A DNA stretch of 64,000 bases from the NCBI RefSeq assembly GCF_033568475.1, contig NC_133123.1:54815522-54879521 (forward strand), read 5' to 3'. The position numbers and the translations under genes were made by a program. The notes under the pieces were generated by a model that did not search any database, was not told the origin of the DNA, and saw only the letters and a program-made list of their open reading frames with translations. This DNA is from Henckelia pumila. Its lineage: Eukaryota > Streptophyta > Magnoliopsida > Lamiales > Gesneriaceae. Positions 22,654 to 34,550 of this stretch are shown here, in pieces. Within the stretch, counting starts at the first letter, position 1, and each line of letters opens with the position of its first letter.

Positions 22654-25600
22654 ATGAATTTGACTATACGGAATGGTTCCGTAAATTAAAGATTGTTCTA
22701 AATCGGAGAAAATTTTCTACGTGTTAGAAAAGAATCCTCCAAAGGAAGCACCGGCTAATATAAGTCCGGAAGAATTGTCAAAACTTGATCAATGGTGGGA
22801 CCATGATGTCAAGGCCAAGTGCTATATGCAAGCTTCAATGTCTGATGAACTCCAGAGGCGATTTGAGGATGCCGTGAATGCTACTGACATGCACATGCAC
22901 CTCAAGGAACTTTTTGGAGCTCAGTCAAGGTCGGAGAGGTATGCCACCGTCAAAGAGCTCATGACATGCCGCATGCGAAATGGGACTTCGGTCCGTGAGC
23001 ATGGGGTACACATGATTGGGCTCATTGAAAAATTGGTAACACTCGATTTGACTTTGGAGCATGAACTAAACGTGGACTTATTGCTTCTTTCCCTTCCTTC
23101 GTCATTTGACAGATTTGTGGTGAACTTCAATATGAACAAGATAGAGGCCACCCTTGAAGAGATGGTCAATATGCTTGTGTCTTATGAGACCACATTAAAG
23201 AAGGATAAACCGGTACTCTTGGTTGGCTCCTCTTCTTACTCCAAGAAGGGGCCAAGTGGAAAGGGTAAGAAACGTTCTGCTCCACCCAAGAAAATTGTAT
23301 CACAAAAGAAGGCCAAGACAAAAGCTTCAAACGTGAACATATCTGGAGATGTTTGCCATCGCTGCAAGAAACCTGGTCATTCGAAACGTAACTCCAAGGA
23401 ATACCTCGAGCAGTTGCGAATTGCAAAGGGTATGTCTTACATTGAAATAAATGTTTCACTTAATACTAATTCATGGGTATTGGATACCGGATGTGGATCT
23501 CACATTTGCAATGATTTTCAGGTGATGACAAGAATTCGTAAGCTTAGGATGGGTGAGACCCAGCTGAGGCTTGAAAATGGTTCCAGAGTTGAAGCCAAAG
23601 TAGTGGGAGATGTTTATTTAGTTTTGCAGAACAATTTTAAGTTATTTTTGAGAGATGTTTTATTTGTGCCATATTTAGTTAAAAACATTATTTCTGTTTC
23701 TATGCTTGATAGAGATGGTTTTTCTTGTAATTTTGTGAATGAGATTTGCAATATTTACAAGAATGAATGTTTGATTGGAAATGGACAACTTGAAAACGAT
23801 CTATATAACTTAAAATTAAAAGATGTTCCAATTGATTATGTTGATAAACCGGTAACAACAAATAAAAGGAAAAACAATAGTCAAAACCCGACAAACCTTT
23901 GGCATGCTAGGCTATGTCATATTTCCTCAAAGAGGATGAACAAGCTAGTGGGAGAGGGCATGTTTGATATGTCTGATATTAACTCTCTACCTACTTGTGA
24001 GTCCTACTTAAAAGGAAAAATGACTAAATCTCCTTTCAAAGGGAAGCCTAAGCGTAGTCAAAACCTGTTGGATTTGATCCATACAGATGTCTGTGGACCA
24101 TTTAGTATTGGTACTAAATTTGGACACACCTACTTCATTACCTTTACTGATGATTATTCGAGGTATGGGTATTTATATTTAATGAAATATAAGTCTGAAT
24201 CATTTGAAAAGTTCAAAGAATTCAAGGCTGAAGTAGAAAACAAACAAGGTAGAAGTATTAAAGCACTTCGATCGGATCGAGGTGGAGAATACTTAAGTAC
24301 CGAGTTTTTGAACTATCTAAAAGAGAATGAGATTCTCTCTCAGTGGATTCCTCCTATGACACCTCAGCTAAATGATGTCTCGGAGCGTCGCAAATCAAAC
24401 ATTGTTGGACATGGTTCGATCTATGATGAGCTTCACTGAGCTCCCACCTTCGTTTTGGGGCTATGCGCTTGAAACGGCGGTATTGTTGTTGAACAATGTC
24501 CACACTAAAACAGTAGATAAAACTCCATACGAGTTATGGAATGACAAAGCTCCTAAGTATTCATACTTAAAGATTTGGGGATGTCCTGCTTACGTGAAGC
24601 AGACAGTGGGAGATAAGTTGGATAGTCAATCCACCTTATGTTATTTTGTAGGATATCCGAAGAATTCAATCGGATATTATTTCTATCATCCTTATGAGAC
24701 AAAAGTGTTTGTTTCGAGGAATGCCACCTTCATGGAGAAGGAGTTCTTATAAGATAAGAAAGGCAAGATGATGGAACTCGAAGAAATTCGAGAAGAACCC
24801 GAGATACAAAATAACAACCACACACCTCAAGAACCTTCAACGGACACGCTATATCTAGGAGATCCGAGAGGACTTCTAGACCTCCTATTCGATATGGTCT
24901 TCTTCTTGAAGGGGATCAAAGTGAACCCAATATTGGATGTGATCCAAGAAACTTCAAGGAAGCAATTTCTGATGCGGATTCTAATTTATGGCTTGAAGCT
25001 ATGTAGTCGGAAATAGACTCGATGCATACAAACCAAGTTTGGTCTTTAGTAGATCCTCCCAATGGAATTGTTCCAATAGGGTGTAAATGGATCTACAAGA
25101 GAAAAATTAGGCCTGATGGTAAGGTACTTACTTACAAGGCACGATTGGTAGCAAAAGGTTATACTCAAAGACAAGGAGTTGACTATGATGAAACCTTTTC
25201 AGCAGTCGCAATGTTCAAGTCCATAAGAATCCTTATTGCCATAGCAGCAAGGTATGACTATGAGATATGGCAAATGGATGTGAAGACTGCATTTCTTAAT
25301 GGAAACATTAAGGAAGAAATCTATATGATGCAGCCCGAGGGATTCATATCCATGGGAAGCGAGCATAAGGTATGCAAGCTTCAGAGATCAATTTATGGTT
25401 TCAAACAAGTATCAAGAAGTTAGAACCAGAAATTTGATGAAACAATAAAGGACTTTGGTTTCATCTAAAACCCAGAGGAACTGTGCATGTACAAGAAAGT
25501 AGTTAAGGATGCAGTGACATTCTTAGTGCTTTATGTGGATGACATCCTACTCATTGGGAATGACGTAGGGATGTTGCAGTCAACAAAGATATGGTTATCA

Positions 25601-26518
25601 GGTAGATTCTTGATGAAGGATTTGGGTGAGGCATCCTATATTCTTGGGATACAGATCTATAGACATAGATCTAAGAGAATGATAGGACTCACTCAAGCAA
25701 CCTACATCGACACCATATTGAAAAGGTTTTCTTTGGATGAGTCCAAGAGAGGACATCTACCTATGTGTCATGGAGTTTCTCTATCCAAGTCTATGTGTCC
25801 CAAGACTGACGAAGAGATAGAGAAAATGACACACATACCATATGCGTCAGCCATAGGTAGTATTATGTATGGGATGATATCTACCAGACCGGATGTAGCC
25901 TTTGCTCTGAATGTCACAAGCAGATATCAGGCCAACCCCGGTCAAATGCATTGGAAAGCCGTGAAGGATATTCTTAAGTACTTAAGAAGTACTAAGAATA
26001 TATTCATGGTTTATGGAGGAAGAGAATTGAAATTGGAAGGCTATACCGACTCTAGCTTCCAAAGCGACGTGGATGACTCGAAGTCAACCTCTGGATTTGT
26101 ATTCATGCTCAATGGCGGTGCTGTCTCTTGGAAGAGTTCCAAGCAAGACACCACAGCGGATTCCATCACTGAGGCAGAATACATTGCAGCATCAGCTGCT
26201 GCTAAAGAGGCCGTTTGAATGAGGAATTTCGTCCAAGAGTTGGGCGTAATTCCTGAAGCTGTTGATCCAGTTCCGGTATACTGCGACAACACTGGTGCCG
26301 TTGCTCAGGCAAAGGAACCAAGGTCTCATCAAAGATCCAAACACGTACTGAGGAAATACCAAATCATCCGGGAGATTGTGGAAAGAGGAGACATAACTGT
26401 CGAGAGAGTGGCCTCTACAAACAATATCACTGATCCACTTACTAAGCCCTTGCCAGGTCCATTGTTTGACAAACATCACGAAGCAATGGGATTGCGTAGT
26501 GTGACTAGTTGGCTTTAG
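22654..26518 (+). pseudogene. Element B gag-pol remains
   Basis: Copia-order remains: Gag with MQASMSDELQRRFED, CCHC knuckle (CHRCKKPGHSKRN), protease VLDTGCGSH, integrase, reverse transcriptase VLYVDDILLIGND, and RNase H with the DNTGAVAQAKEP stretch. The frame has about half a dozen or more breaks. It shares coding variants with C that A and D lack. Confidence 0.9.
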
Positions 26519-26532
26519 GGCAAGTGGGAGAT

Positions 26533-28426
26533 TGAAAGAGTGGGTGCCCGGTTAGCCAACTTGTGGCTAAGGACTTTTGTGACTCTATGTATAAACAATC
26601 TTTGTTTAATATAATTTACATTCATTAATGGCATTTTCTTTGTCTTTCTTCATATTATTATATTGTGATATACTATTGATGTTTTGATAAAGACCTTGAA
26701 TATACTATAGTGTAAGTAAGATGAGATAGTGAATAAAGAGAGATCACTATTATGAAACACATTTTATAGTCACTGTATATTCTAAACAGTTCCTAGTCAA
26801 TTGAGCCGTCCGCTAATAAGGATAAGGATCGCTTGAGATTGAGACTAGCATTTGTGATGCTAAGTACCACGTTTCATTGGTAATGGACATGGAGATGTTC
26901 AAAGCATGCAAATGGATATTCTTATGATGAATGATCGAACTATCCTATTCGGATTTTTCAAGTGGTTATCACTAATCGAGTGGATAAAGTTCGCGGTTTT
27001 GGTTGTACACCATTAGTCCTTATTACTTGAAACATCATTGAGACTCTATATGCTAGTACTGTACTTTGACTTGTTTACCGACTCTATTGGGGTCATCAGG
27101 TGTCGGAATTGGGTACAGTTATGACACATATAGGAGTCGATGCTTTGTTGTCAAGGATTCACCACATACTTGCGAGTGTGGATATCCTATGCGATCTGAG
27201 GAGATATTAGTGTGACGAATATCTGGCCAGAGTACATGATGTGTTTTAGGTTACTCGGTTTTCCTAGTAACACATGCGATGTCACTATTTGATCTCGAAG
27301 ATGTAATGCATAGTTATCGAATCTCGAACGACTCTCGATGCACCAATGGCTGTTGATTCGATCGGGATATATGGATGAAGGGACCGACTGTACGCTAACC
27401 AAAATCTACTGGTTCTTGCAGGCACTATCAGTGATACCTAGGGAATCATGGGGCGATGTTGCTAGACGCTCTTACCATGATTCGTTGGGCAAGTCGGAAA
27501 TTGTTGTTCCGAGTCACAAGGAGTTGTGAGCCCACGGCTAGCTGTATCCCTGAACCATTGAGGGTCACACAAGTAATGGATTACTAAACCCCGTTGAAAT
27601 ATTTAAATTTAAAGAGTTAAATTTAATGAAAGAGAAGTTGGACTTCTTAACTAAAAGGGAGTGGAATTTCCTAAAATGACATAGGGATGGGCATTTTTGG
27701 AAATCACTGAATTCGGATTCAGAAAAAATTATCTTGACTTTAAAAGGTGCAGAAATGGTTTCTGTGCACATTGGTTAAATCGGTTTATCAATAGGAGTCA
27801 TGATGAATTTTATAATAATTTCTATAATAACGGGCTTGGCTTGTTGGGCTTAAGTTATGAATTATGGGCCCTAAGGAGTTAGAGTCCTCATATAATCATA
27901 ACTTAATCTAGTCTAGAAATTATCTATAAATATATGAGTAGTGTTCAAAAATCTTAAGCATTCCATCTTGCAATTTTCGAAATCACACATATATTTTCAA
28001 GGGGAATTTTTTTAAAATTCCTCTGTCCCTTTAGAGAAAATTTTTTCTATGATTTTGTGAAAAATTACATTCTGAATTAACAGATCAAATCTGTTTATTC
28101 TCATCGATAAACATCTGATTGATTTCTAGTGCAATCAATTAGAGGGTTTCTGTTTTCTGTTCGTGGACCTTATTTCGGAGATTGATCGTGAAGCCAACGG
28201 TCCCCGGGATATACAAGAAGAGCAGATAATTCTGTTGGTGTCCATAATCAAGCCGTTGCTTGAATAGGTAAAAATATAATTGTGATTTTATTTTTACTTG
28301 CACAATTTAATCGTAAAGTTTTGATACCCATGATATGAAATCGTTCCATATCGAAAAATAAAAATTTTTAAACTACCGCTGCACCGGGTATCAATTCTTA
28401 ATTGATCTGAACACGTTTTTCCAATA
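26533..28426 (+). repeat. Element B 3' LTR
   Basis: About 1,894 bp, starting TGAAAGAGTGGGTGCCCGG directly after the purine tract. It ends near 28426 in CCAATA rather than CCAACA, where 5S spacer resumes. Confidence 0.9.
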
Positions 28427-28481
28427 GGGAATCCGAAAGAACAAGAAGTACGAGTAAAAAAAAAAGAAATTAATGAAAAAT

Positions 28482-28600
28482 AGTGTGCAACACGAGGACT
28501 TCCCGGGGGGTCACCCATCCTAATACTGCTCTCCCCCAAGCACGCTTCACTTCGGAGTTCTGATGAAATCCGGTGCATTAGTGCTAGTATGATCGCAACC
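28482..28600 (-). rRNA. 5S rRNA copy 17 (degenerate)
   Basis: Full length but with an altered 3' end (GCACACTA instead of GCACCCC), GTGAAGCG in the A box and GGTTGCGATC at the 5' end. Confidence 0.78.
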
Positions 28601-28998
28601 AAAAGTGAATGAATTCTTTATTGTTTTGTCTCTCGAATTGCGGATCAGAGGAACAGGAGATGCAGTTTCAAACGGTTATAACTTTTGATCGGCTAAGAGT
28701 TACGGGAGCTTCAGCCTGCTCACGCGAAGCTCCTCTCGATACCTACAGCAAGTATCTCGGTCTAAGAGATGAAGACGCTCAAATTACAACCCGGAGATGG
28801 TCTTTCGTGGCGTTTTTCCCGTAGGGTGCGCTGGGACCCACCGAAGCGGCCCGCGTCACCTAGATCGCACGTTCACGTCGTGTGATTAAGTCTATTGCAT
28901 CTTTTCTATCCGCGGATTCGACTGAAAAAGTTGGAAATAGGATGGCGAGGAATCGGAAAAATAAGAAGTACGAGTAAGAAAAAAAAATTAATAAAAAC

Positions 28999-29117
28999 GG
29001 GGTGCAACACGAGGACTTCCCAGGGGGTCACCCATCCAAGTATTGCTCTAGCCCAAGCATGCTTAACTTCAGAGTTCTGATGGGATCCGGTGCATTAGCG
29101 CTGGTATGATCGGACCC
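28999..29117 (-). rRNA. 5S rRNA copy 18
   Basis: Full-length copy with TTAAGC A box core followed by ATGCTTGGGC. It has GGGTCCGATC at the 5' end, and the terminal T-run is interrupted by one G. Confidence 0.8.
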
Positions 29118-29518
29118 AATAGTGAATGAATTCTTTATTTTTTTGTCTCTCGAATTGCGGATCAGAGGAACAGGAGCTGCAGTTTCAAACGGACATAACT
29201 TTCGATCGACTGAGAGTTACTGGAGCTTCAGCCTTCTCATGCGAATCTCCACTCGATACCTATAGTTCGTATATCTGTTAAAGAGACGGAGATGCTCAAA
29301 TTTCAAAACGGATATGGTCTTTCGGGGCATTTTTCACGTATGTCGCGCTGGGACCCACCGAAGCGGCCCGCGTCACCCAGATCGCACGTTCACATCGTAT
29401 GATTCAGTCTATTGAATCTTTTCTATCCACGGATTGGACTAAAAGAGTCGGAAATAGGACGGCAAGTAATCAAAAGAACAAGAAGTACGAGTAAAAAAAA
29501 AAGAAATTAATGAAAAAA

Positions 29519-29637
29519 CGGGTGCAACACGAGGACTTCCCAAGGGGTCACCCATCCTAGTACTGCACTCACCCAAGCACGCTTAACTTCGAAGTTCTGA
29601 TGGGATCCGGTGCATTAGTGATGGTATGATCTCACCC
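29519..29637 (-). rRNA. 5S rRNA copy 19
   Basis: Full-length copy with canonical A box. It has GGGTGAGATC at the 5' end, GGGTGAGTGC between the boxes and CACCCG at the 3' end. Confidence 0.8.
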
Positions 29638-30029
29638 AACAGTGAATGAATTCTTTATTGTTTTGTCTCTCGAATTGCGGATCGGAGGAACATGAGCTGC
29701 AGTTTCAAATGGACATAACTTTCGATCGGCTAAGAGTTACAAGAGCTTCAGCCTGCTCACGCGAAGCTCCTCTCGATACCAACAGCAAGTATCTCGGTCT
29801 AAGAGACGGAGACGCTCAAATTACAACCCGGAGATGGTCTTTCATGGCGTTTTTCCTGTAGGGCGCGCTGGGACCCACCAAAGCGACCCGCGTCATACAG
29901 ATCGCACGTTCACATTAAGTCTATTGCATCTTTTCTATCCGCGGATTGGACTGAAAGAGTCAGAAATAGGACGGCGAGAAATCGGAAAAACAAGAAGTAC
30001 GAGTAAGAAAAAAAGAAATTAATGAAAAA

Positions 30030-30148
30030 GGGGTGCAACACGAGGACTTCTCAGGAGGTCACCCATCCTAGTACTGCTCTCGCCCAAGCACGCTTAACTT
30101 CGGAGTTTTGATGGGATCCGGTGCATTAGTGCTGGTATGATCGCACCA
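30030..30148 (-). rRNA. 5S rRNA copy 20 (among the best preserved)
   Basis: Canonical A box, intermediate element and box C, with a good T-run after the 3' end. Only a handful of changes (TGGTGCGATC start, CATCAAAACTCC, CCTCCTGAGAAG). One of the nearest to a functional sequence in the window. Confidence 0.85.
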
Positions 30149-30551
30149 AACATTGATTGAATTCTTTATTGTTTTGTCTCTTGAATTGCGGATCAGAGGA
30201 ACAGGAGCTGCAGTTTCAAACGGACATGACTTTCGATCTGCTGAGAGTTACAGGAGCTTCAGCCTGCTCACGCGAAGCTCTTCTCGATACCTACAGCTCG
30301 TATCTCGATCTAAGAGACGGAGAAGCTCAAATTCTAACCCAGAGATGGTCTTTGGTGGCATTTTTCCCGTAGGGCGCGCTAGGACCCACCGAAGTGTCCT
30401 GCGTCACCCAGATCTCACGTTCACATCGTGTGATTCAGTTTATTGCATCTTTTCTATCCGCGGATTGGACGGAAAGAGTAGAAAATAGGATGGAGAGGAA
30501 TCGGAAGAACAAGATGTACGAGTAAGAAAAAAAGAAACTAATAAAAAAAAA

Positions 30552-30670
30552 GGGGTGCAACACGAGGACTTCCCAGGGGGTCACCTATCCTAGTACTGCT
30601 CTTGCCCAAGCACGCATAACTTCGGAGTTCTGATGGTATCCGGTGCATTATTGCTGGTATGATCGCACCC
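30552..30670 (-). rRNA. 5S rRNA copy 21
   Basis: Full-length copy with canonical 5' and 3' ends but a TTATGC A box and CAATAATGC and GGATACCATC changes in the 5' half. Confidence 0.82.
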
Positions 30671-31072
30671 AACAGTGAATGAATTCTTTATTTTTTTTGT
30701 CTCTCGAATTGCGGATTAGAGGAACAGGAGCTGCAGTTTCAAACGGACATAACTTTCGATCGGCTGAGAGTTACTGGAGCTTCAACCTGCTCACGCAAAG
30801 CTCCACTCGATACCTATAGTGCGTATATCGGTTAAAGAGATGGAGACGCTCAAATTCCAAAACGGAGATGGTTTTTTGGGGCATTTTTCTCGTATGTCGC
30901 GCAAGGACCCAACGAAGCGACCCGCGTCACCCAGATCGCACGTTCACATCGTATGATTCAGTCTATTGCATCTTTTCTATCCACGGATTGGACTGAAACA
31001 GTCGGAAATAGGACGGCGGGGAATCTAAAGAACAAGAAGTACGAGTAAGAAAAAAATAAATTAATGAAAAAA

Positions 31073-31191
31073 AGGGTGCAACACGAGAACTTCTCAAGGG
31101 GTCACCCATCCCAATACTGCTCTCGCCCAAGCACGCTTAACTTCGGAGTTCTGATGAGATCCGGTGCATTAGTGCTGGTATGATCGCACCC
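31073..31191 (-). rRNA. 5S rRNA copy 22
   Basis: Canonical 5' end and A box. Changes lie in box C (ATTGGGATGGGTGACC) and near the 3' end (CCTTGAGAAGTTCTCG). Confidence 0.83.
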
Positions 31192-31591
31192 AACAGTGAA
31201 TGAATTCTTTATTATTTTGTCTCTCGAATTGCGGATCGGAGGAACAGGAGTTGCAGTTTCAAACGGACATAACTTTCGATCGGCTAAGAGTTACGGGAGC
31301 TTTAGCCTGCTCACGCGAAGCTCCTCTCGATACCTACAGCAACTATCTCGGTCTTAGAGATGGAGATGCTCAAATTACAAAACGGAGATGGTCTTTCGTG
31401 ACGTTTTTCCCGTAGGATGCGCTGGGACCCACCGAAGCAGCCCGTGTCACCTAGATCGCACGTTCACGTCGTGTGATTAAGTCTATTGCATCTTTTCTAT
31501 CCGCGGATTGGAATGAAAGAGTCGGAAATAGGACGGCGAGGAATCAAAAGAACAAGAAGTACGAGTAAGAAAAAATAAATTAATGAAAAAA

Positions 31592-31710
31592 TGGGTGCAA
31601 CAAGAGGACTTCCCAGGGAGTCACCCATCCTAGTACTGCTCTCGCCCAAACACTCTTAACTTTGGATTTCTGATGGGATCCGGGGCATTAGTGCTAGTAT
31701 GATCACACCC
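31592..31710 (-). rRNA. 5S rRNA copy 23 (degenerate)
   Basis: Full length, but the A box region is altered (TTAAGAGTGTTTGGGC) and CACTAATGCCCCGG replaces CACTAATGCACCGG. Confidence 0.8.
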
Positions 31711-32110
31711 AATAGTGAATGAATTCTTTATTGTTTTTCTCTCGAATTGCGGATCGGAGGAACAGGAGCTGCAGTTTCAAACAGACATAACTTTCGATTG
31801 GCTAAGAGTTACGGGAGCTTCAGCCTGCTCACGCGAAGCTCCTCTCGATACCTACAGCAAGTTTCTCTGTCTAAGAGATGGAGACGCTCAAATTATAACC
31901 CGGATATGGTCTTTCGGGGCCTTTTTCCCATAGGGTGCACTGGGACCCACCGAAGCAGCCCGCGTCACCCAGATCGCACGTTCACATCGTGTTATTAAGT
32001 CTATTGCATCTTTTCTATCAGCAGATTGGACTGAAAGAGTCGGAAATAGGACGGCGAGGAATCGGAAAAACAAGAAGTACGAGTAAGAAAAAAAGAAATT
32101 AATGAAAAAA

Positions 32111-32229
32111 GGGGTGCAACACGAGGACTTTCCAGGGGGTCACCCATCCTAGTACTGCTCTCGCCCAAGCACGCTTAATTTCGAAGTTCTGATGGGATCC
32201 GATGCATTAGTGCTGGTATGATCGCACCC
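32111..32229 (-). rRNA. 5S rRNA copy 24 (well preserved)
   Basis: Canonical ends, intermediate element and box C. A few changes remain: AATGCATCGG, CTTCGAAATTAAGCG and CTGGAAAGTC. A T-run follows. Confidence 0.84.
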
Positions 32230-32627
32230 AACATTGAATGAATTCTTTATTGTTTTGTCTCTCTAATTTCGGATCGGAGGAACAGGAGCTGCAGTTTCAA
32301 ACGGACTAACTTTCGATCTGCTGAGAGTTACGGGAGCTTCAGCTTGCTCACGCGAAGCTCTTCTCGATTCCTACAGCGCGTATCTCGGTCTAAGAGACGG
32401 AGAAGCTCAAATTCAAACCCAGAGATTGTCTTTGGGGGCCTTTTTCCCGTAGTGCGTGCTGGGACCCACCGATGTGGCCCGCGTCACCCAGATCGCACGT
32501 TCATGTCCTGTGATTCAGTCTATTGCATATTTTCTATCCACGGATTGGACTGAAAGAGTCGGAAATAGGATGGAAAGGAATCGGAAGAACAAAATGTACG
32601 AGTAAGAAAAAAAGAAACTAATAAAAA

Positions 32628-32747
32628 AGGGTGCAACACGAGGACTTTCCAGGGGGTCACCCATCCTAGTACTGCTCTTGCCCAAGCACGCATAACTTCG
32701 GGTGTTCTGATGGGATCCGGTGCATTAGTGCTGGTATGATCGCACCC
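32628..32747 (-). rRNA. 5S rRNA copy 25
   Basis: 120 bp. It carries a one-base insertion (AACACCCGAAG) next to a TTATGC A box. 5' end and box C are canonical. The same variant is in copy 26. Confidence 0.8.
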
Positions 32748-33146
32748 AACAGTGAATGAATTCTTTATTGTTTTGTCTCTCGAATTGCGGATCGAAGGAA
32801 CAGGAGCTGCAGTTTCAAACGGACATTAATTTCGATCTGCTGAGAGTTACGGGAGCTTCAGCTTGCTCACGCGAAGCTCTTCTCGATACCTACAGCGCGT
32901 ATCTAGGTCTAAGAGATGAAAAAGCTCAAATGCAAACCGAGTGATTGTCTTTGGGGGCATTTTTCATGTAGGGCGTGCTGGGACCCACCGAAGTGGCCCG
33001 CGTCACCCAGATCGTACGTTCACGTCCTGTGATTCAGTCTATTGCATTTTTTCTATCCACAGATTGGACTGAAAGAGTCGGAAATAGGACGGAGAGGAAT
33101 CAGAAGAACAAGATGTACGAGTAAGAAAAAAAGAAACTAATAAAAA

Positions 33147-33266
33147 AGGGTGCAACACGAGGACTTCCCATGGGGTCACCCATCCTAGTACTGCTCTTGC
33201 CCAAGCACGCATAACTTCGGGTGTTCTGATGGGATCCGGTGCATTAGTGTTGGAATGATCGCACCC
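33147..33266 (-). rRNA. 5S rRNA copy 26
   Basis: Sister of copy 25, with the same AACACCCGAAG insertion and TTATGC A box. It adds GATCATTCCAACAC near the 5' end. Confidence 0.8.
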
Positions 33267-33666
33267 AACAGTGAATGAATTCTTTATTGTTTTGTCTCTC
33301 GAATTGCGGATCAAAGGAACAGGAGCTGCAGTTTCAAACGGACATAACTTTCCATCTGCTGAGAGTTACGGGAGCTTCAGCTTGCTCACGCGAAGCTCTT
33401 CTCGATACCTACAGCGCGTATCTCGGTCTAAGAGATGGAGAAGCTCAAATTCAAACCCAGAGATTGTCTTTGGGGTAATTTTTCCCGAGGGCTTGCTGGG
33501 ACCCACCGAAGTGGCCCGCGTCACCCAGATCGCACTTTCACGTCCTGTGATTTAGTCTATTGCATCTTTTTTATCCGTGAATTAGACTGAAAGAGTCGGA
33601 AATAGGACGGAGAGGAATCGGAAGAACAAGATGTACGAGTAAGAAAAAAAGAAACTAATAAAAAAA

Positions 33667-33785
33667 GGGGTGCAAGACGAGAACTTCCCAGGGGGTCACC
33701 CATCCTAGTACTGCTCTTGCCCAAGCACGCATAACTTCGGAGTTCTGATGGGATCCAGTGCATTAGTGCTGGTATGATCACACCC
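33667..33785 (-). rRNA. 5S rRNA copy 27
   Basis: Full length, with TTATGC A box and GGGTGTGATC start. Paralogue of split copy 14 in block 2, but without the element A insertion. Confidence 0.8.
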
Positions 33786-34183
33786 AACAGTGAATGAATT
33801 CTTTATTTTTTTTCTCTTGAATTGCGGATCGGAGGAACATGAGCTACAATTTAAAATGGACATAACTTTTGATCGGCTAAGAGTTACGGGAGCTTCAGCC
33901 TGCTCACGCGAAGCTCGTCTCGATACCTACATCAAGTATCTCGGTCTAAGAGAAGGAGACGCTCAAACTACAACCCGGAGATCGTCTTTTGGGGCGTTTT
34001 TCTCGTAGGGCGCGCTGGGACCCACCGAAGCAGCCCGCGTCACCCAGATCGCACGTTCACGTCGTGTGATTAAGTCTATTGCATATTTTCTATCAGTGGA
34101 TTGGACTGAAAGAGTCGGAAATAGAACGGCGAGGAATCGGAAAAACAAGAAGTACGATTAAAAAAAAAGAAATTAATGAAAAA

Positions 34184-34268
34184 GGGGTGCAACACGGGGA
34201 CTTTCCAGGGGATCACCCATCGGAGTTCTGATGGGATCCGGTGCATTAGTGCTGGTATGATCGTACCC
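34184..34268 (-). pseudogene. 5S rRNA copy 28 with internal deletion
   Basis: Only 85 bp. About 34 bp are missing from the middle, removing the A box, intermediate element and part of box C. It shares GGGTACGATC and CCCCGTGTTGC with copy 15, its paralogue, which has no deletion. Confidence 0.92.
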
Positions 34269-34550
34269 AACAGTGAATGAATTCTTTATTGTTTTGTCTC
34301 TCGAATTGCCGATCGGAGGAAAAGGAGCTGCAGTTTCAAACGGACATAACTTTCAATCTGCTGATAGTTACGGGAGCTTCAGCCTACTCACGCAAAGCTT
34401 TTCTCGATACCTACAGTGCGTATCTCGATCTAAGAGACGGAGAAGCTCAAATTCAAACCCGGAGATGCTCTTTGGGGGCATTCTTCCTATAGGGCGCGCT
34501 GGGACCCACCGAAGTGGCCCACGTCACCCAGATCGCACGTTCACGTCGTG

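Larger units (their letters stand above)
19196..28426 (+). mobile_element. Copia LTR retrotransposon B (Angela/BARE-like)
   Basis: Plus-strand element. Its 5' LTR (about 19196-20972) lacks its outer end, and its 3' LTR (26533-28426) is nearly full length. Primer site, long leader and gag-pol remains lie between, and a purine tract AGTGGGAGAT precedes the 3' LTR. Neither edge shows a target duplication and part of the 5S spacer is missing between them, so the junctions are not those of a simple insertion. Broken, with about half a dozen or more breaks in coding sequence. The LTRs differ by a few percent on inspection. It belongs to the same subfamily as C and F. Confidence 0.9.
28427..34550 (-). 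repeat. 5S rDNA tandem array, block 3
   Basis: Twelve further 5S copies with spacers, at about 520 bp spacing, all on the minus strand. Copies with TTAAGC and TTATGC A boxes are mixed. The block ends inside a spacer, where Gypsy element G2 inserted with target duplication TCGTG (34546-34550 and 42110-42114). Confidence 0.95.
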
